Origin: Nocardia alni
Lineage (GTDB): Bacteria; Actinomycetota; Actinomycetes; Mycobacteriales; Mycobacteriaceae
Length of the DNA stretch: 64,000 nt
Reading direction: 5' to 3'
Assembly (NCBI RefSeq): GCF_019038435.1
Contig: NZ_JAGPOX010000017.1
Span: 1 to 64,000 of the forward strand
The notes under the pieces are model-generated. The model worked only from the letters and a program-made list of their open reading frames with translations. It was not told the origin of the DNA and searched no databases. Both the position numbers and the translations under genes were made by a program. Below are positions 55,567 to 63,979 of the stretch, piece by piece. Position 1 is the stretch's first letter; each line of letters starts with the position of its first letter.

Positions 55567-56838
55567 GTGGCGAAGCTTGTTCGGCTGCGATGGATCAGCG
55601 AGGTCAGCGGTGGTGGGCTGTCTCGGCGCGACAGCAGATCGGGTTATTACGAGGCATATTGCCCTGATCCCCTGGTCGGGCGACCGGTGACGTTGACAGG
55701 TCCGACAGCCGCCGATGTCTCGGAGGCCGAGGCGGCGATCGCTCGGTTGGACGGTGACGTGGTCGCCTTGGTCGATACCGAGGCGCTGTCGCGTCTGTTG
55801 CTCCGGGCCGAGGCTGTTGCGTCGTCGCGGATCGAGGGGCTCGAGATCGGCGCGCGGCGGTTGTTGCGCGCCGAGGCCGCCCAGGGGTCGGAGGGCGAGG
55901 CGACGGATGTGACAGCGCGTGAGGTGCTCGCGAATATCGAGGCCATGGCCCTGGCGGTCGCGGCTGTCGAGCCGGGGGAGGACATCACCGAGCAGATGGT
56001 GCTGGACATTCATCATCGTCTGCTCGTCGGCGGGCGACTCGGCGACGCCGGGCGCCTGCGCACCGAACAGAACTGGATCGGCGGCAGCTCCTTCAATCCA
56101 TTCGGCGCGGCGTACGTACCGCCACCGCCGGAGTTGGTGCCGGAACTGGTCGCCGATCTACTGGCGTTCTGTAACAGTGACGAACTGCCCGCTGTCGCGC
56201 AGGCCGCCATTGCGCACGCCCAGTTCGAGACCATCCATCCATTCGTCGACGGAAACGGCCGTACCGGTCGAGCGCTGATCCACCTGATATTGCGGCGACG
56301 GGGTCTCGCGCGTCATGTCACGCCGCCGGTGTCACTGACCCTCGCGACGTGGACGCAGAGTTACCTCGACGGTCTCGTACGGTTTCGGCACCTGGGTTCG
56401 CCGGAATCGCCTGAGGCGGGTGAGGGCGTGGATCTATGGGTGGGTCGTTTCGCGGCGGCGTGCACCCGTGCGACGGCCGATGCCGCGCTGTTCGAACAGC
56501 GAGCGGCCCAGCTCGAGCGCGGCTGGCGAGAAAGGTTGTCGACTGTGCGAGCGGGCTCGACGGCAGATCTGTTGCTGCGCAGGCTGATCGGCGCTCCGAT
56601 CCTGACCGTGAGTACGGCGGCGACCTTGCTCGACCGCAGCTACCCCGCCGTGAACGGTGCGATCGAGCGATTGGTGCAAGCCGGTATCCTCCGCCAAGTC
56701 ACAGTGGGTCGCCGGGGCCGCGCCTTCGAATCTCCGGAAGTCATCGCGGCATTCACCGATCTGGAGCGGCAACTGGCCAGTCCTGAAGGGGGTACCCGTC
56801 AGTCACCGCCGGAACGTCCGGTGCCCCGACGGAAGTGA
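55567..56838 (+). CDS. Fic domain protein with C-terminal winged helix (predicted AMPylator)
   Basis: 423 aa. N-terminal Fic-associated helices contain the inhibitory motif SSRIEG (S/T-xxx-E-G/N), so it is a class II, self-inhibited Fic. The catalytic loop HPFVDGNGRTGR is intact (His, Asp, Asn and Arg present). LSTVRAGSTADLLLRRLIGA and TVSTAATLLDRSYPAVNGAI form a C-terminal winged helix-turn-helix. It likely transfers AMP from ATP to a target hydroxyl; the DNA-binding tail and paired upstream palindromes suggest autoregulation. The GTG at 55567 follows AAGGAGG. The 3' end overlaps the convergent AraC gene by 86 bp. Confidence 0.88.
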   Translation: MAKLVRLRWISEVSGGGLSRRDSRSGYYEAYCPDPLVGRPVTLTGPTAADVSEAEAAIARLDGDVVALVDTEALSRLLLRAEAVASSRIEGLEIGARRLLRAEAAQGSEGEATDVTAREVLANIEAMALAVAAVEPGEDITEQMVLDIHHRLLVGGRLGDAGRLRTEQNWIGGSSFNPFGAAYVPPPPELVPELVADLLAFCNSDELPAVAQAAIAHAQFETIHPFVDGNGRTGRALIHLILRRRGLARHVTPPVSLTLATWTQSYLDGLVRFRHLGSPESPEAGEGVDLWVGRFAAACTRATADAALFEQRAAQLERGWRERLSTVRAGSTADLLLRRLIGAPILTVSTAATLLDRSYPAVNGAIERLVQAGILRQVTVGRRGRAFESPEVIAAFTDLERQLASPEGGTRQSPPERPVPRRK

Positions 56839-57760
56839 GTGTGGTTGGAGTGGCGTGGGTTTCGCGGTAGTGGCCGGGGGAGATGGTGAACTGTTTCTTG
56901 AAGGCGTGGGAGAAGGCGTAGGGGGTGGAGTAGCCGACTTGGGTGGCGATTGTGGTCAGGGGGGCGGTGGTGTCGCGTAGGAGGGTGGCGGCTCGGGTCA
57001 GGCGCCACCAGGACAGGTAGGTCATGGGGGGTTGGCCGACTATGGCGGTGAAGCGGCGGGCGAGAGTGGCTCGGGAGACGCCGGTTTCGGCGGCCAGGCG
57101 GTCGTTGGTCCAGGGGGCGGCAGGGGCGGTGTGGAGGGCGCGCAGGGCTGCGGCGGTGATGGGATCGGCCAAGGCGGCGGGCCAAATGCCGGTGTCGGTT
57201 TCGGTCATCCAGGCGCGGATCATGTAGATCAGCAGGAGGTCCAGGAGGCCGGGGACGGCTATGCAGGAACCGGGGGCGCGGCGATCCAGCTCGCGCGCGA
57301 GCAGGTCTATGGCGGAGCGGAGTTCGGGGTGGGCGCCGACGCGGTTCGGGAGATGGACGATCGTCGGTAATTCGGCGACGAGCGGGTGCTGTCCGCTGCG
57401 GTCGAGCCGGTATTTGCCGCAGAGGATCTCGAATTCGACTGTGTTCGAGGGGGTTTCGTCCGGAAATTCGGCGTGCCACTGGGCGAACGGGACCGCTGCG
57501 CGTACGGTCGCCGCATCGGCGGGGGAATCGGCCAGCACATGACCTGTGCCGTGCGGCAGCACTATCACGTCACCGGGGCCGAGTGTCACCGGATCGCCGC
57601 CGTCGGGCAGGACCCAGCAGTTGCCGCGCAGCATGACGTGGAAACCCGCGCCGTCGTACAGGTCCAGGCGAGTGCACCAGCGGCCGGCCGGCCCTCGCGC
57701 CCGGTTCGACGACGGCTGCCCCAGACGCATGGCCGCGATCGCGTCGCTCAGCACATCCAT
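56753..57760 (-). CDS. AraC family regulator with cupin-like N-terminus
   Basis: 335 aa. An N-terminal beta-barrel (YDGAGFHVMLRGNCWVLPDG, then PGDVIVLPHGTGHVLAD) forms a ligand pocket. The C-terminal double helix-turn-helix has ETGVSRATLARRFTAIVGQP and IATQVGYSTPYAFSHAFKKQ. The last about 28 residues lie beyond the normal end and overlap the fic 3' end on the other strand. It is divergent to the MBL-fold gene, with palindromes between, so it is probably that gene's activator. Confidence 0.85.
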   Translation of the reverse strand: MDVLSDAIAAMRLGQPSSNRARGPAGRWCTRLDLYDGAGFHVMLRGNCWVLPDGGDPVTLGPGDVIVLPHGTGHVLADSPADAATVRAAVPFAQWHAEFPDETPSNTVEFEILCGKYRLDRSGQHPLVAELPTIVHLPNRVGAHPELRSAIDLLARELDRRAPGSCIAVPGLLDLLLIYMIRAWMTETDTGIWPAALADPITAAALRALHTAPAAPWTNDRLAAETGVSRATLARRFTAIVGQPPMTYLSWWRLTRAATLLRDTTAPLTTIATQVGYSTPYAFSHAFKKQFTISPGHYRETHATPTTLTSVGAPDVPAVTDGYPLQDWPVAAPDR

Positions 57761-57780
57761 GAGGCCATCTTAGCTATGAC

Positions 57781-57828
57781 ACTCATTCATGAGTAGATCT
57801 CGTATCTGACGGAGCAATGTAAGCATTG
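57781..57828 (+). promoter_or_regulatory. Divergent AraC/MBL promoter with two palindromes
   Basis: ACTCATTCATGAGT (57781-57794) is a perfect 6-2-6 inverted repeat and CAATG-TAAG-CATTG (57815-57828) a 5-4-5 repeat, both in the 102-bp interval between the divergent starts. They are candidate binding sites for the adjacent regulator. Confidence 0.4.
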
Positions 57829-57862
57829 AGAAGCTCATTATGATGCCCATAGGCTTGTGTGT

Positions 57863-58774
57863 ATGGAAAGTTCACAAAGCATCGTGCTGGGAGACGTCGA
57901 GATCTTCCGCGTCATCGAATTCCACGGCCCGCTGATGCCGGGCACCGATCTGGTCCCCGAGACGACGGCGCAGACCTGGCGGGACAACGCGGACTGGCTC
58001 GCACCCGAGCATTGGGATCCGCACGTCGACCGGGTTATCTGCACCGTGCAGACCTGGGTGCTGCGCAGCGGCGGCCGCACGATCCTGGTCGACACGGGCA
58101 TCGGCAACGGCCGCGAACGTCCCGGTCGCGAGATGTTCCACCATTTGCAGACCGATTTCCCGGATCGTATGGCTCGGGCGGGTATACACCCCGACGAAGT
58201 AGACCTCGTGATCAACACTCACATCCACGGTGACCACGTCGGCTGGAACACTGTCGCCGCCGACGGCGAGTGGATCCCGGCATTCCCCAACGCGCAGTAT
58301 CTGATTCCCCGGGCCGACGACCTCTACTTCGGCCCCGCCAACGACTACGGAAACGGCGCCCGCCCCGACGACCGCCTGCTGTACGAGGACAGCATCGCCC
58401 CTATCCACCGCGCCGGACAGTCCGTCCTCTGGGACGGCGCCCACCGCATCGACGATACCTTGACCCTCGAATCCGCCCCCGGACATACTCCGGGATCCTC
58501 TGTTCTGCATCTGAACTCCGGCACCGACCGCGCCGTCTTCGTCGGCGACATGGTGCACAGCCCTGTGCAGCTGATCCACCCCTCCTGCAACAGTTGTCTG
58601 TGCCTGGACCCCCAGCAGGCCGCGCTGAGCCGCCGGAGAATCCTCGAACGAGCCGCCGACACGCGTGAATTGGTCGTCCCCGCCCACTTCTCGGGAGCGG
58701 GTGCCGTCGAAATCCGCCGCAACGGAACCGATTTCACACTTGGCGAGTGGTCCGCCACCGCTGAGCCGCGTTGA
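57863..58774 (+). CDS. MBL-fold metallo-hydrolase
   Basis: 303 aa. TILVDTGIGNGRERPGRE and VDLVINTHIHGDHVGWN carry the HxHxDH zinc site. The second ligands are in LESAPGHTPGSSVL, GDMVHSPVQLIHPS and VVPAHFSG, so both metal sites look complete. The substrate is unknown; lactonase- or aryl sulfatase-like activities share this layout. ATG at 57863; divergent to an AraC regulator. A 78-bp palindromic repeat starts 14 nt after the stop. Confidence 0.85.
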   Translation: MESSQSIVLGDVEIFRVIEFHGPLMPGTDLVPETTAQTWRDNADWLAPEHWDPHVDRVICTVQTWVLRSGGRTILVDTGIGNGRERPGREMFHHLQTDFPDRMARAGIHPDEVDLVINTHIHGDHVGWNTVAADGEWIPAFPNAQYLIPRADDLYFGPANDYGNGARPDDRLLYEDSIAPIHRAGQSVLWDGAHRIDDTLTLESAPGHTPGSSVLHLNSGTDRAVFVGDMVHSPVQLIHPSCNSCLCLDPQQAALSRRRILERAADTRELVVPAHFSGAGAVEIRRNGTDFTLGEWSATAEPR

Positions 58775-58787
58775 GAGAGAGTGGTAC

Positions 58788-58865
58788 CCGGCCTCCCGCT
58801 ACATTTTGCGGGCGCGAGACTCCGGTTTCGGACGAATTCGCCGACAAAATGTAGCGGGAGGCCGG
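58788..58865. repeat. 78-bp interspersed palindromic repeat, copy 5 (perfect arms, opposite orientation)
   Basis: The arms CCGGCCTCCCGCTACATTTT and AAAATGTAGCGGGAGGCCGG are a perfect inverted repeat. The inner part GAGACTCCGGTTTCGGAC is the reverse complement of that in copy 2, so this copy is inverted. It fills the interval between convergent MBL and GNAT genes, leaving 13 bp on each side. Confidence 0.95.
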
Positions 58866-58878
58866 TTCTCGGATCTGC

Positions 58879-59328
58879 TCATAGGTACTTGGTGAAATAC
58901 ACTCGCCGATAACCGTCTTCGGTTGCGCGACCGGTCTCGACGTATCCGCGCCGCGAGTAGTAACCGATATTCTCGGTCATGGCTTCGTTGGTATAGAGCC
59001 GGAGTTCGGATCGATCGTGCTCGCGCGCCTGCCGCTCGGTGAAAGCCAGTAGCTCCGAGCCGATTCCCGAGCCCTGAGCCGCCGAGGATACCGCGACGTT
59101 GCTGAGCAGCACATGGTCCGCCTCGATCACGAGTACCAGCATTCCGGCCGGAACACCGTCGTGCTCCGCGACCCAGACGCCACCGTCCTGGATCAGGGCC
59201 GCGTAGTCCGCCCGCATCGGCGCCGGTTCCCTGCCCATCCGGGGAACGTAGTGCGCGTAGGCGTCGTGAGCCAGATCGGCGAGCGCCGGGGCGTCACCCG
59301 CTCTCGCCGGTCGTATGGTGAGCATCAC
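58879..59328 (-). CDS. GNAT family N-acetyltransferase
   Basis: 149 aa. TIRPARAGDAPALADLAHDA opens the fold, VLLSNVAVSSAAQGSGIGSE then LLAFTERQA carries the acetyl-CoA pyrophosphate loop (QGSGIG), and LRLYTNEAMTENIGYYSRRG ends the domain. The acceptor is unknown. Confidence 0.88.
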   Translation of the reverse strand: MMLTIRPARAGDAPALADLAHDAYAHYVPRMGREPAPMRADYAALIQDGGVWVAEHDGVPAGMLVLVIEADHVLLSNVAVSSAAQGSGIGSELLAFTERQAREHDRSELRLYTNEAMTENIGYYSRRGYVETGRATEDGYRRVYFTKYL

Positions 59329-59406
59329 GCCAGGCTATCGGCACTCCCAGCACGTACCACGCCGTGATCCCAGGGTCTTACCAGGCTCGGCGATCATGCT
59401 CGGAAC

Positions 59407-60045
59407 ATGAGCCTCGCAGCATTGACCACCGCGTTCGTGGTCGCCGTTGTGCCTGTGGCACCCACGGAGGCGACGCTGGTCGGGTTGGGCGCCCTCGCCT
59501 CCGTGACGCACGCGTCGCTGGTCGCCGTGATCCTGGTCGCCGGACTGGGATGTTCGATATCCGATCACCTGCTCTATGCGGCCGGGCGCTGGGGCGGCGG
59601 ACGGCTGCTGGGCTGGCTGATGGGCCGCGGTTCCATCGGTCGCGCCGCTGGGTGGCTGATCGAGCGGTTCGATCGGTGGGGCGTCGCGGTCTTCATCGCG
59701 GGGCGCTGGCTCCCCGCCGGGGGCAGTGCGGGCGCGGTCCTCGCCGGCACGCTCGGATGGAAGTTGCGCCGGTTCACCCCGGCCTCGCTGATCGGCTCCA
59801 CGCTCTGGGCGTGCTACGCCACCATGCTCGGATATCTGGGCAGCGCCTTCACCGGCAACCCGCTGGCAGGTCTCGGGATTTCGCTCGTCATCGCGGTGGT
59901 CGTCGGGCTGGCGTCGCGCCGCGTGATGCACCGCCGGCACGCGGTCGCCGCGCCCGAGCCGGTCAGCGTCGCCTCTACTGAGCCGGAGCACACGACAACT
60001 CCGGTGCCCCAGAGCCCGGCGACCCCCGAGCTGGTTGCCGCATGA
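59407..60045 (+). CDS. DedA/VTT-domain membrane protein
   Basis: 212 aa with about five hydrophobic segments. VILVAGLGCSISDHLLYAAG and RWGVAVFIAGRWLPAGGSAG carry the conserved G-R-x-x-P-G-like motif (here GRWLPAGG) of VTT-type proteins that flip undecaprenyl phosphate or related lipids. The C-terminus is hydrophilic and Pro/Thr-rich. Its TGA stop is the first of a run of TGAGCC motifs that make up the 33-bp minisatellite. Confidence 0.8.
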   Translation: MSLAALTTAFVVAVVPVAPTEATLVGLGALASVTHASLVAVILVAGLGCSISDHLLYAAGRWGGGRLLGWLMGRGSIGRAAGWLIERFDRWGVAVFIAGRWLPAGGSAGAVLAGTLGWKLRRFTPASLIGSTLWACYATMLGYLGSAFTGNPLAGLGISLVIAVVVGLASRRVMHRRHAVAAPEPVSVASTEPEHTTTPVPQSPATPELVAA

Positions 60046-60432
60046 GCCCCCCGGCGCACCGGGTTGGTTGCCGCACGAGCCCCCACCGGCGCAAGACGTA
60101 GCTGCTGTATGAGCCCCATCGGTGCGTGGGTTGGTTCTCTGTGAGCTCCACCGCCGTATGGCCTCCTGGTTGCCGTGTGAGCCTCACCGGTGCGTGGGTT
60201 GGTTGCTGTATGAGCCCGTCGGCGCACGGCCTGGTTGCCGTGTGAGCCTCACCGGTGCGCGGGTTGGTTGCTGTATGAGCCCGTCGGCGCACGGCCTGGT
60301 TGCCGTGTGAGCCCCATCGGTGCGTGGGTTGGTTGCCGCACGAGCCCTCACCGGCGCAAGGCACGGCTGCTGCGTGAGCCCCACCGGCGCGGACGGGCTG
60401 GTTACTGCCTGAGCCTTACCGGCGCACGGTAG
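60043..60432. repeat. 33-bp-period minisatellite after the DedA gene
   Basis: GAGCC-type motifs occur at 60044, 60077, 60111, 60143, 60179, 60212, 60244, 60277, 60309, 60342, 60376 and 60411, that is every 32-36 bp. The typical unit is TGAGCCTCACCGGTGCGTGG followed by GTTGGTTGCTGTA. The start of the array resembles the gene end CTGGTTGCCGCATGAGCC, so the array seems grown from the 3' end of the DedA gene. Pairs of units repeat at 65 bp (60179, 60244, 60309). Confidence 0.9.
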
Positions 60433-60473
60433 TGCGACGGCTCGCGCACCGAAGGCAGGAAATGCTCGGGTGC

Positions 60474-60770
60474 CTACTCCTGCGTCAGATACCGCTCTAC
60501 GCTCGCGACCTTCGACGTCATACCGTCGGTGACCCCCGGCCGGATGTCGGCCTTGATCACCAGGCTGCACCGGGGCGAGACCGACATGACGGCGTCGGTG
60601 GCCTGCTTGATCACGGACATGACCTCGTCCCACTCGCCCTCGATGCTGGTGAACATGGAGGTGGTCTCGTTGGGCAGGCCGCTGGCGCGCACGACGCGCA
60701 CCGCCTCGGCGACGGCGCGGCCGACGTCCTCACCGACGCCGAGCGGGGTGATGGAGAAGGCCGCGATCAT
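60474..60770 (-). CDS. Thiamine-binding/MTH1187 family protein
   Basis: 98 aa. [40 protein letters not shown], and the closing [20 protein letters not shown] fit the MTH1187/YkoF-like ferredoxin-fold family that binds thiamine-type ligands. The ATG overlaps the stop of the upstream PPOX gene (4 bp), so the two are cotranslated. Confidence 0.82.
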   Translation of the reverse strand: MIAAFSITPLGVGEDVGRAVAEAVRVVRASGLPNETTSMFTSIEGEWDEVMSVIKQATDAVMSVSPRCSLVIKADIRPGVTDGMTSKVASVERYLTQE

Positions 60771-61243
60771 ATGGCTCCCTTCGCCAGCTCACGCAGCGTC
60801 GCCACCCGGGACTCGAGGTAGTGCAGCTCCGAATCGTCGAGTACGTCGCGCTGGATGCCGGCGGTGATGGCGAATGCGGACTGGTGGTGGTCGTCGATCA
60901 CGTCGACGTCGATGTCCACGGCCGTGTAGTCCTCGGCGCCGGGCATCGGGTCGGCGAGCACGTGGGCCCGGCCGCGCGCGCAGATGGCGACATTTCCGCC
61001 GGACAGGATCAGCAGGGCCACCTCACGGCGCGCCCGCAGCCGGGCCAGCGAGCCGCGGTCGGACTTGAGGCTCAACAATATTCGCCTGTCACCCGCGCGT
61101 AGCGGCCAGGAGACGGGGATGGCGTGCGGCGCCGGATCGGTCGTCACCAATACCGCGATCGTCTCCAGCGGCCACTCGGGTAGAACCTCCAGCTCGGGAT
61201 GATCGGTCGTGGGCTCTTGACGTTCTCGGGCTCCGGCTACCAT
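60767..61243 (-). CDS. PPOX-type flavin/F420-binding protein
   Basis: 158 aa, split beta-barrel. [40 protein letters not shown] and [20 protein letters not shown] match the pyridoxamine-phosphate-oxidase-like fold. The C-terminal helical part ([19 protein letters not shown]) is unusual. The ATG at 61243 has GAGGTG upstream; the GTG at 61252 is an alternative. Cofactor and substrate are unknown. Confidence 0.72.
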   Translation of the reverse strand: MVAGARERQEPTTDHPELEVLPEWPLETIAVLVTTDPAPHAIPVSWPLRAGDRRILLSLKSDRGSLARLRARREVALLILSGGNVAICARGRAHVLADPMPGAEDYTAVDIDVDVIDDHHQSAFAITAGIQRDVLDDSELHYLESRVATLRELAKGAI

Positions 61244-61405
61244 TTTGCTCACCTCGTGGTCGGCTCTGCGGCGGGCTGCGCCACGGTAGCAGTGTAAACC
61301 GTTGCGCCGCAGGACCGCTGGGCCGCACGGACTCGAGCCCCCACGCGGGGTGCGAATGGCCCGGAAATAGCCCCCGTCGGCGGCCGAAATCTGGCCCGCC
61401 CGCGT

Positions 61406-61858
61406 TCAGGCCGAGGTCAGGGCGCCGATGGGCAGTCCGCGCGCCCAGGCGGCGGCCTGGTCCTGCGGGAGCAGGGCGCCGGAGGCGTCGTGCCGGGCGT
61501 GGTCGCCGATCTGGGCGCCGCCCAGTGCGGTCAGCCTCTCCGCGCAGATCTCGCCGCCGCGATTGAAGGTGTCGTCGTAGACGGAGTCACCGAGGCCGAA
61601 GACAGCGAAACGCAGGCCGGTCAGATCCGGCAGGCGATCATCGAGCCGGTCGAAGAAGGGTTCGGCGCCGGTGGGCAGATCACCGCTGCCGTAGGTGGAG
61701 CAGACGACGATGTGGAACCGGTGGATGTCGATGTCGGTGTCGACATCGCCGATATCGCGCACATCGACCTCGTGGTCGGCGCTCAGCGCGTCCGCGATGG
61801 CGGCCGCGGCGCGTTCCGCGGTACCCATCTCCGTTCCGTACAGAATCGTCACTCGCAC
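61406..61858 (-). CDS. Flavodoxin-like protein
   Basis: 150 aa. The FMN phosphate loop is ILYGTEMGTAERAA, the first flavin loop is VCSTYGSGDLPTGA, and the second AVFGLGDSVYDDTF. This is the MioC/CysJ-like short flavodoxin form with no NADPH domain. An IdeR/DtxR-like box lies 34 bp ahead of the ATG, suggesting induction under iron limitation, when flavodoxin replaces ferredoxin. Confidence 0.85.
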   Translation of the reverse strand: MRVTILYGTEMGTAERAAAAIADALSADHEVDVRDIGDVDTDIDIHRFHIVVCSTYGSGDLPTGAEPFFDRLDDRLPDLTGLRFAVFGLGDSVYDDTFNRGGEICAERLTALGGAQIGDHARHDASGALLPQDQAAAWARGLPIGALTSA

Positions 61859-61891
61859 ACCGGTCTCCTGCCTGGCTCGTTTTGCCGAATA

Positions 61892-61910
61892 GTTGGTAAG
61901 CCTACCCTAA
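61892..61910 (-). promoter_or_regulatory. IdeR/DtxR-like iron box upstream of the flavodoxin gene
   Basis: On the minus strand TTAGGGTAGGCTTACCAAC matches the IdeR consensus TTAGGTTAGGCTAACCTAA at 15 of 19 positions. The position before the flavodoxin start fits repression by iron-loaded IdeR. Confidence 0.6.
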
Positions 61911-62423
61911 ATAAATACACCGAGGGCCGGTGAGAGGTCTGTGCGACCACCGGCCGCGAACCGACGGTTCGGCATGATTGCGTTACTACTGTGAAAAAAG
62001 CACCGGACCTGCGCGGGTTCGGATTGACTTCATGGTGTCTGTGGTTGCATCATTCGTTACAGTCCCTCGTCCAATCGGGGTCTTGTGAGTAACCGGCCGA
62101 TGTCCGTCTGGTGAAAACCCGCCGTCAACGCCTTCCGCTCCGGAGTGCGATGCCTTGGCGACGTCCGGCACGACGCGCAGCGAGCGCGCGTCCCGTCATG
62201 AGTGAGGTGAGAACGAATGGAATCGCGGTCTTCGGGATATCGATTGTGGGCGGCCTTCCCGAACGGTCTTGCCCCGCGAAGTTTGCGCTAACGCGCTCAA
62301 CGGTTTCGTGGAGCCCTCCGTCGTCATGGCGGAGGGCATCGCGTGCGTTCGTCGTCCAGGGGTGTCGGAGCCCGCGACCCGATGATGGGTGTCCGTGGGC
62401 CGAATCTGAAAGCAGGAGAGGCA
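61911..62423. other. Non-coding interval upstream of the Stealth gene
   Basis: 513 bp between divergent genes. It contains GCCCTCCG / CGGAGGGC as a perfect 8-bp stem with a 9-base loop near 62312-62336, about 90 bp before the Stealth start, possibly a leader hairpin. No convincing gene. Confidence 0.4.
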
Positions 62424-63863
62424 ATGGAATTCGATGCGGTGGACATGACCGGCCCGGTTGCGGTGTGCAATCTGGCGGTGTCGAGTGCGGTGATCGACGA
62501 TTTGCGTTATCTGCGAGCCGAATTCCAGGCCGCGGAGGTGTCGTATCTGCTGGTGCGGGATGCGGATCATCGGCTGGTGCTGGCCGTGGAATCGAAGTAC
62601 CGTACGGCGCTGCGCCGGGTGCTCGGTGCGTCCATGATGGCTGGATTCGCATGTAACGAACTGCGTCACAATGTGTTCCGATTGGGCCGGGATGTGGATC
62701 CGGCGCATCATCTGGAGATCGAGCTGTGGCGTCGGCACGGCGATACCGTCGAGTGCCCGCGTCCGAATGCGCTGACCCGTGCCGTCTTCGACCTCGCCGA
62801 TGTCACCCCGACGACCGTTCTGCTGTACGAGGACAGCTGGCCGACCCTGGACGGCATGTTCGCCCCGCATCCCACCGACGTCTGCTTCGACATCGATATC
62901 GTCTACTCCTGGGTGGACGGCTCGGATCCCGAATTCCGCGCGCGCCGTGCGGGAATGATGGCGCAGGTGGTGGTGGGCGAGGGTGACGAGGCCGATGCGC
63001 GGATCCGGCAGATCGATGAGCTGCGGTACGCGCTGCGCTCGGTGCACAAGAACGCACCGTGGATCCGGCGCATCTTCATCGCGACCGATTCCCGGGTCCC
63101 GGCCTGGCTCGCCGAGGACCCGAAGGTGACGATCGTGCGTGCGGTGGACCACTTCTCGGACATCAGTCAGCTGCCGGTGTTCAACTCACACGCCATCGAA
63201 TGCCAGCTCCAGCACATCGAGGGCCTGTCCGAGCACTTCCTGTACTCCAACGACGACATGTTCTTCGCTCGTCCGGTCCGGCCGTCGATGTTCTTCACCC
63301 CGGCCGGGATCAGCCGGTTCATCGAGGCGGGTACGCGAATCGGCCCGGGCGCCAACAACGAACGGCGCAGCGGATTCGAGAACGCCGCCCGGGTGAATCG
63401 GCAGTTGCTCGCGCGGCGCTTCGGCCCGGTCATCACCCGCCACCTCGAGCACACGCCGGTACCGTTGCGGCGCAGCGTATTACTGGAGATGGAGCGGGAA
63501 TTCGCCGAGGACTTCGCGCGCACCAGGGCCAGCCGGTTCCGCGCGGCCACCGATATCTCGGTCACCAATTCGCTGTACCACTACTACGCCCTGCTGACCG
63601 GGCGCGCGGTACCGCAGGAGCGGGGGAAGATGCGCTACGTGGACACCACGAGCCATACCGGTCTCGCTCTGCTCAACGGGCTGCTCAGCCGCCGCAACGT
63701 GGATTTCTTCTGCCTCAACGACGGCAGTTTCCCCGAGGTCGCCGAGGCCGAGCGGGTGCGGGTGGTCTCGGAATTCCTGCACTCGTACTTCCCGGATCGG
63801 GGCCCGTGGGAGGCGATCCCGGACGACGACCCGTTCGCCGCGCTCGAGCCCGGAGCGGCCTGA
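62424..63863 (+). CDS. Stealth family protein (sugar-phosphate transferase)
   Basis: 479 aa. Conserved regions of Stealth proteins are seen in order: CR1 IDIVYSWVDGSDPEF (about residue 155), CR2 IDELRYALRSVHKNAPWIRR then IFIATDSRVPAWL, CR3 HFLYSNDDMFFARPVRPSMF and CR4-like FFCLNDGSFPEVAEAER near the C-terminus. The family transfers hexose-1-phosphates to build phosphodiester-linked surface polysaccharides; mycobacterial CpsY belongs here. The substrate is unknown. AGGAG stands six bases before the ATG at 62424. Confidence 0.9.
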   Translation: MEFDAVDMTGPVAVCNLAVSSAVIDDLRYLRAEFQAAEVSYLLVRDADHRLVLAVESKYRTALRRVLGASMMAGFACNELRHNVFRLGRDVDPAHHLEIELWRRHGDTVECPRPNALTRAVFDLADVTPTTVLLYEDSWPTLDGMFAPHPTDVCFDIDIVYSWVDGSDPEFRARRAGMMAQVVVGEGDEADARIRQIDELRYALRSVHKNAPWIRRIFIATDSRVPAWLAEDPKVTIVRAVDHFSDISQLPVFNSHAIECQLQHIEGLSEHFLYSNDDMFFARPVRPSMFFTPAGISRFIEAGTRIGPGANNERRSGFENAARVNRQLLARRFGPVITRHLEHTPVPLRRSVLLEMEREFAEDFARTRASRFRAATDISVTNSLYHYYALLTGRAVPQERGKMRYVDTTSHTGLALLNGLLSRRNVDFFCLNDGSFPEVAEAERVRVVSEFLHSYFPDRGPWEAIPDDDPFAALEPGAA

Positions 63864-63923
63864 CGCCGCAACGTAACTCGGTCGCGCTCTCGTCATCCCG
63901 GAGTGCGCTTGCTCGCTCTCGTC

Positions 63924-63979
63924 ATCTCGGCATGTTTTTGGCCGGGATCCACAGCGCACCTGATGGATTCCGGCCAAAA
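63924..63979 (+). terminator. Inverted repeats after the Stealth gene
   Basis: TTTTGGCCGGGATCC (63936-63950) and GGATTCCGGCCAAAA (63965-63979) are inverted with one mismatch, 73 bp after the Stealth stop. ATCTCGGC-N9-GCCGGGAT (63924-63948) is an overlapping shorter stem, similar to one at 37337-37360. A transcription-end role is likely, though no T-run follows. Confidence 0.45.
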
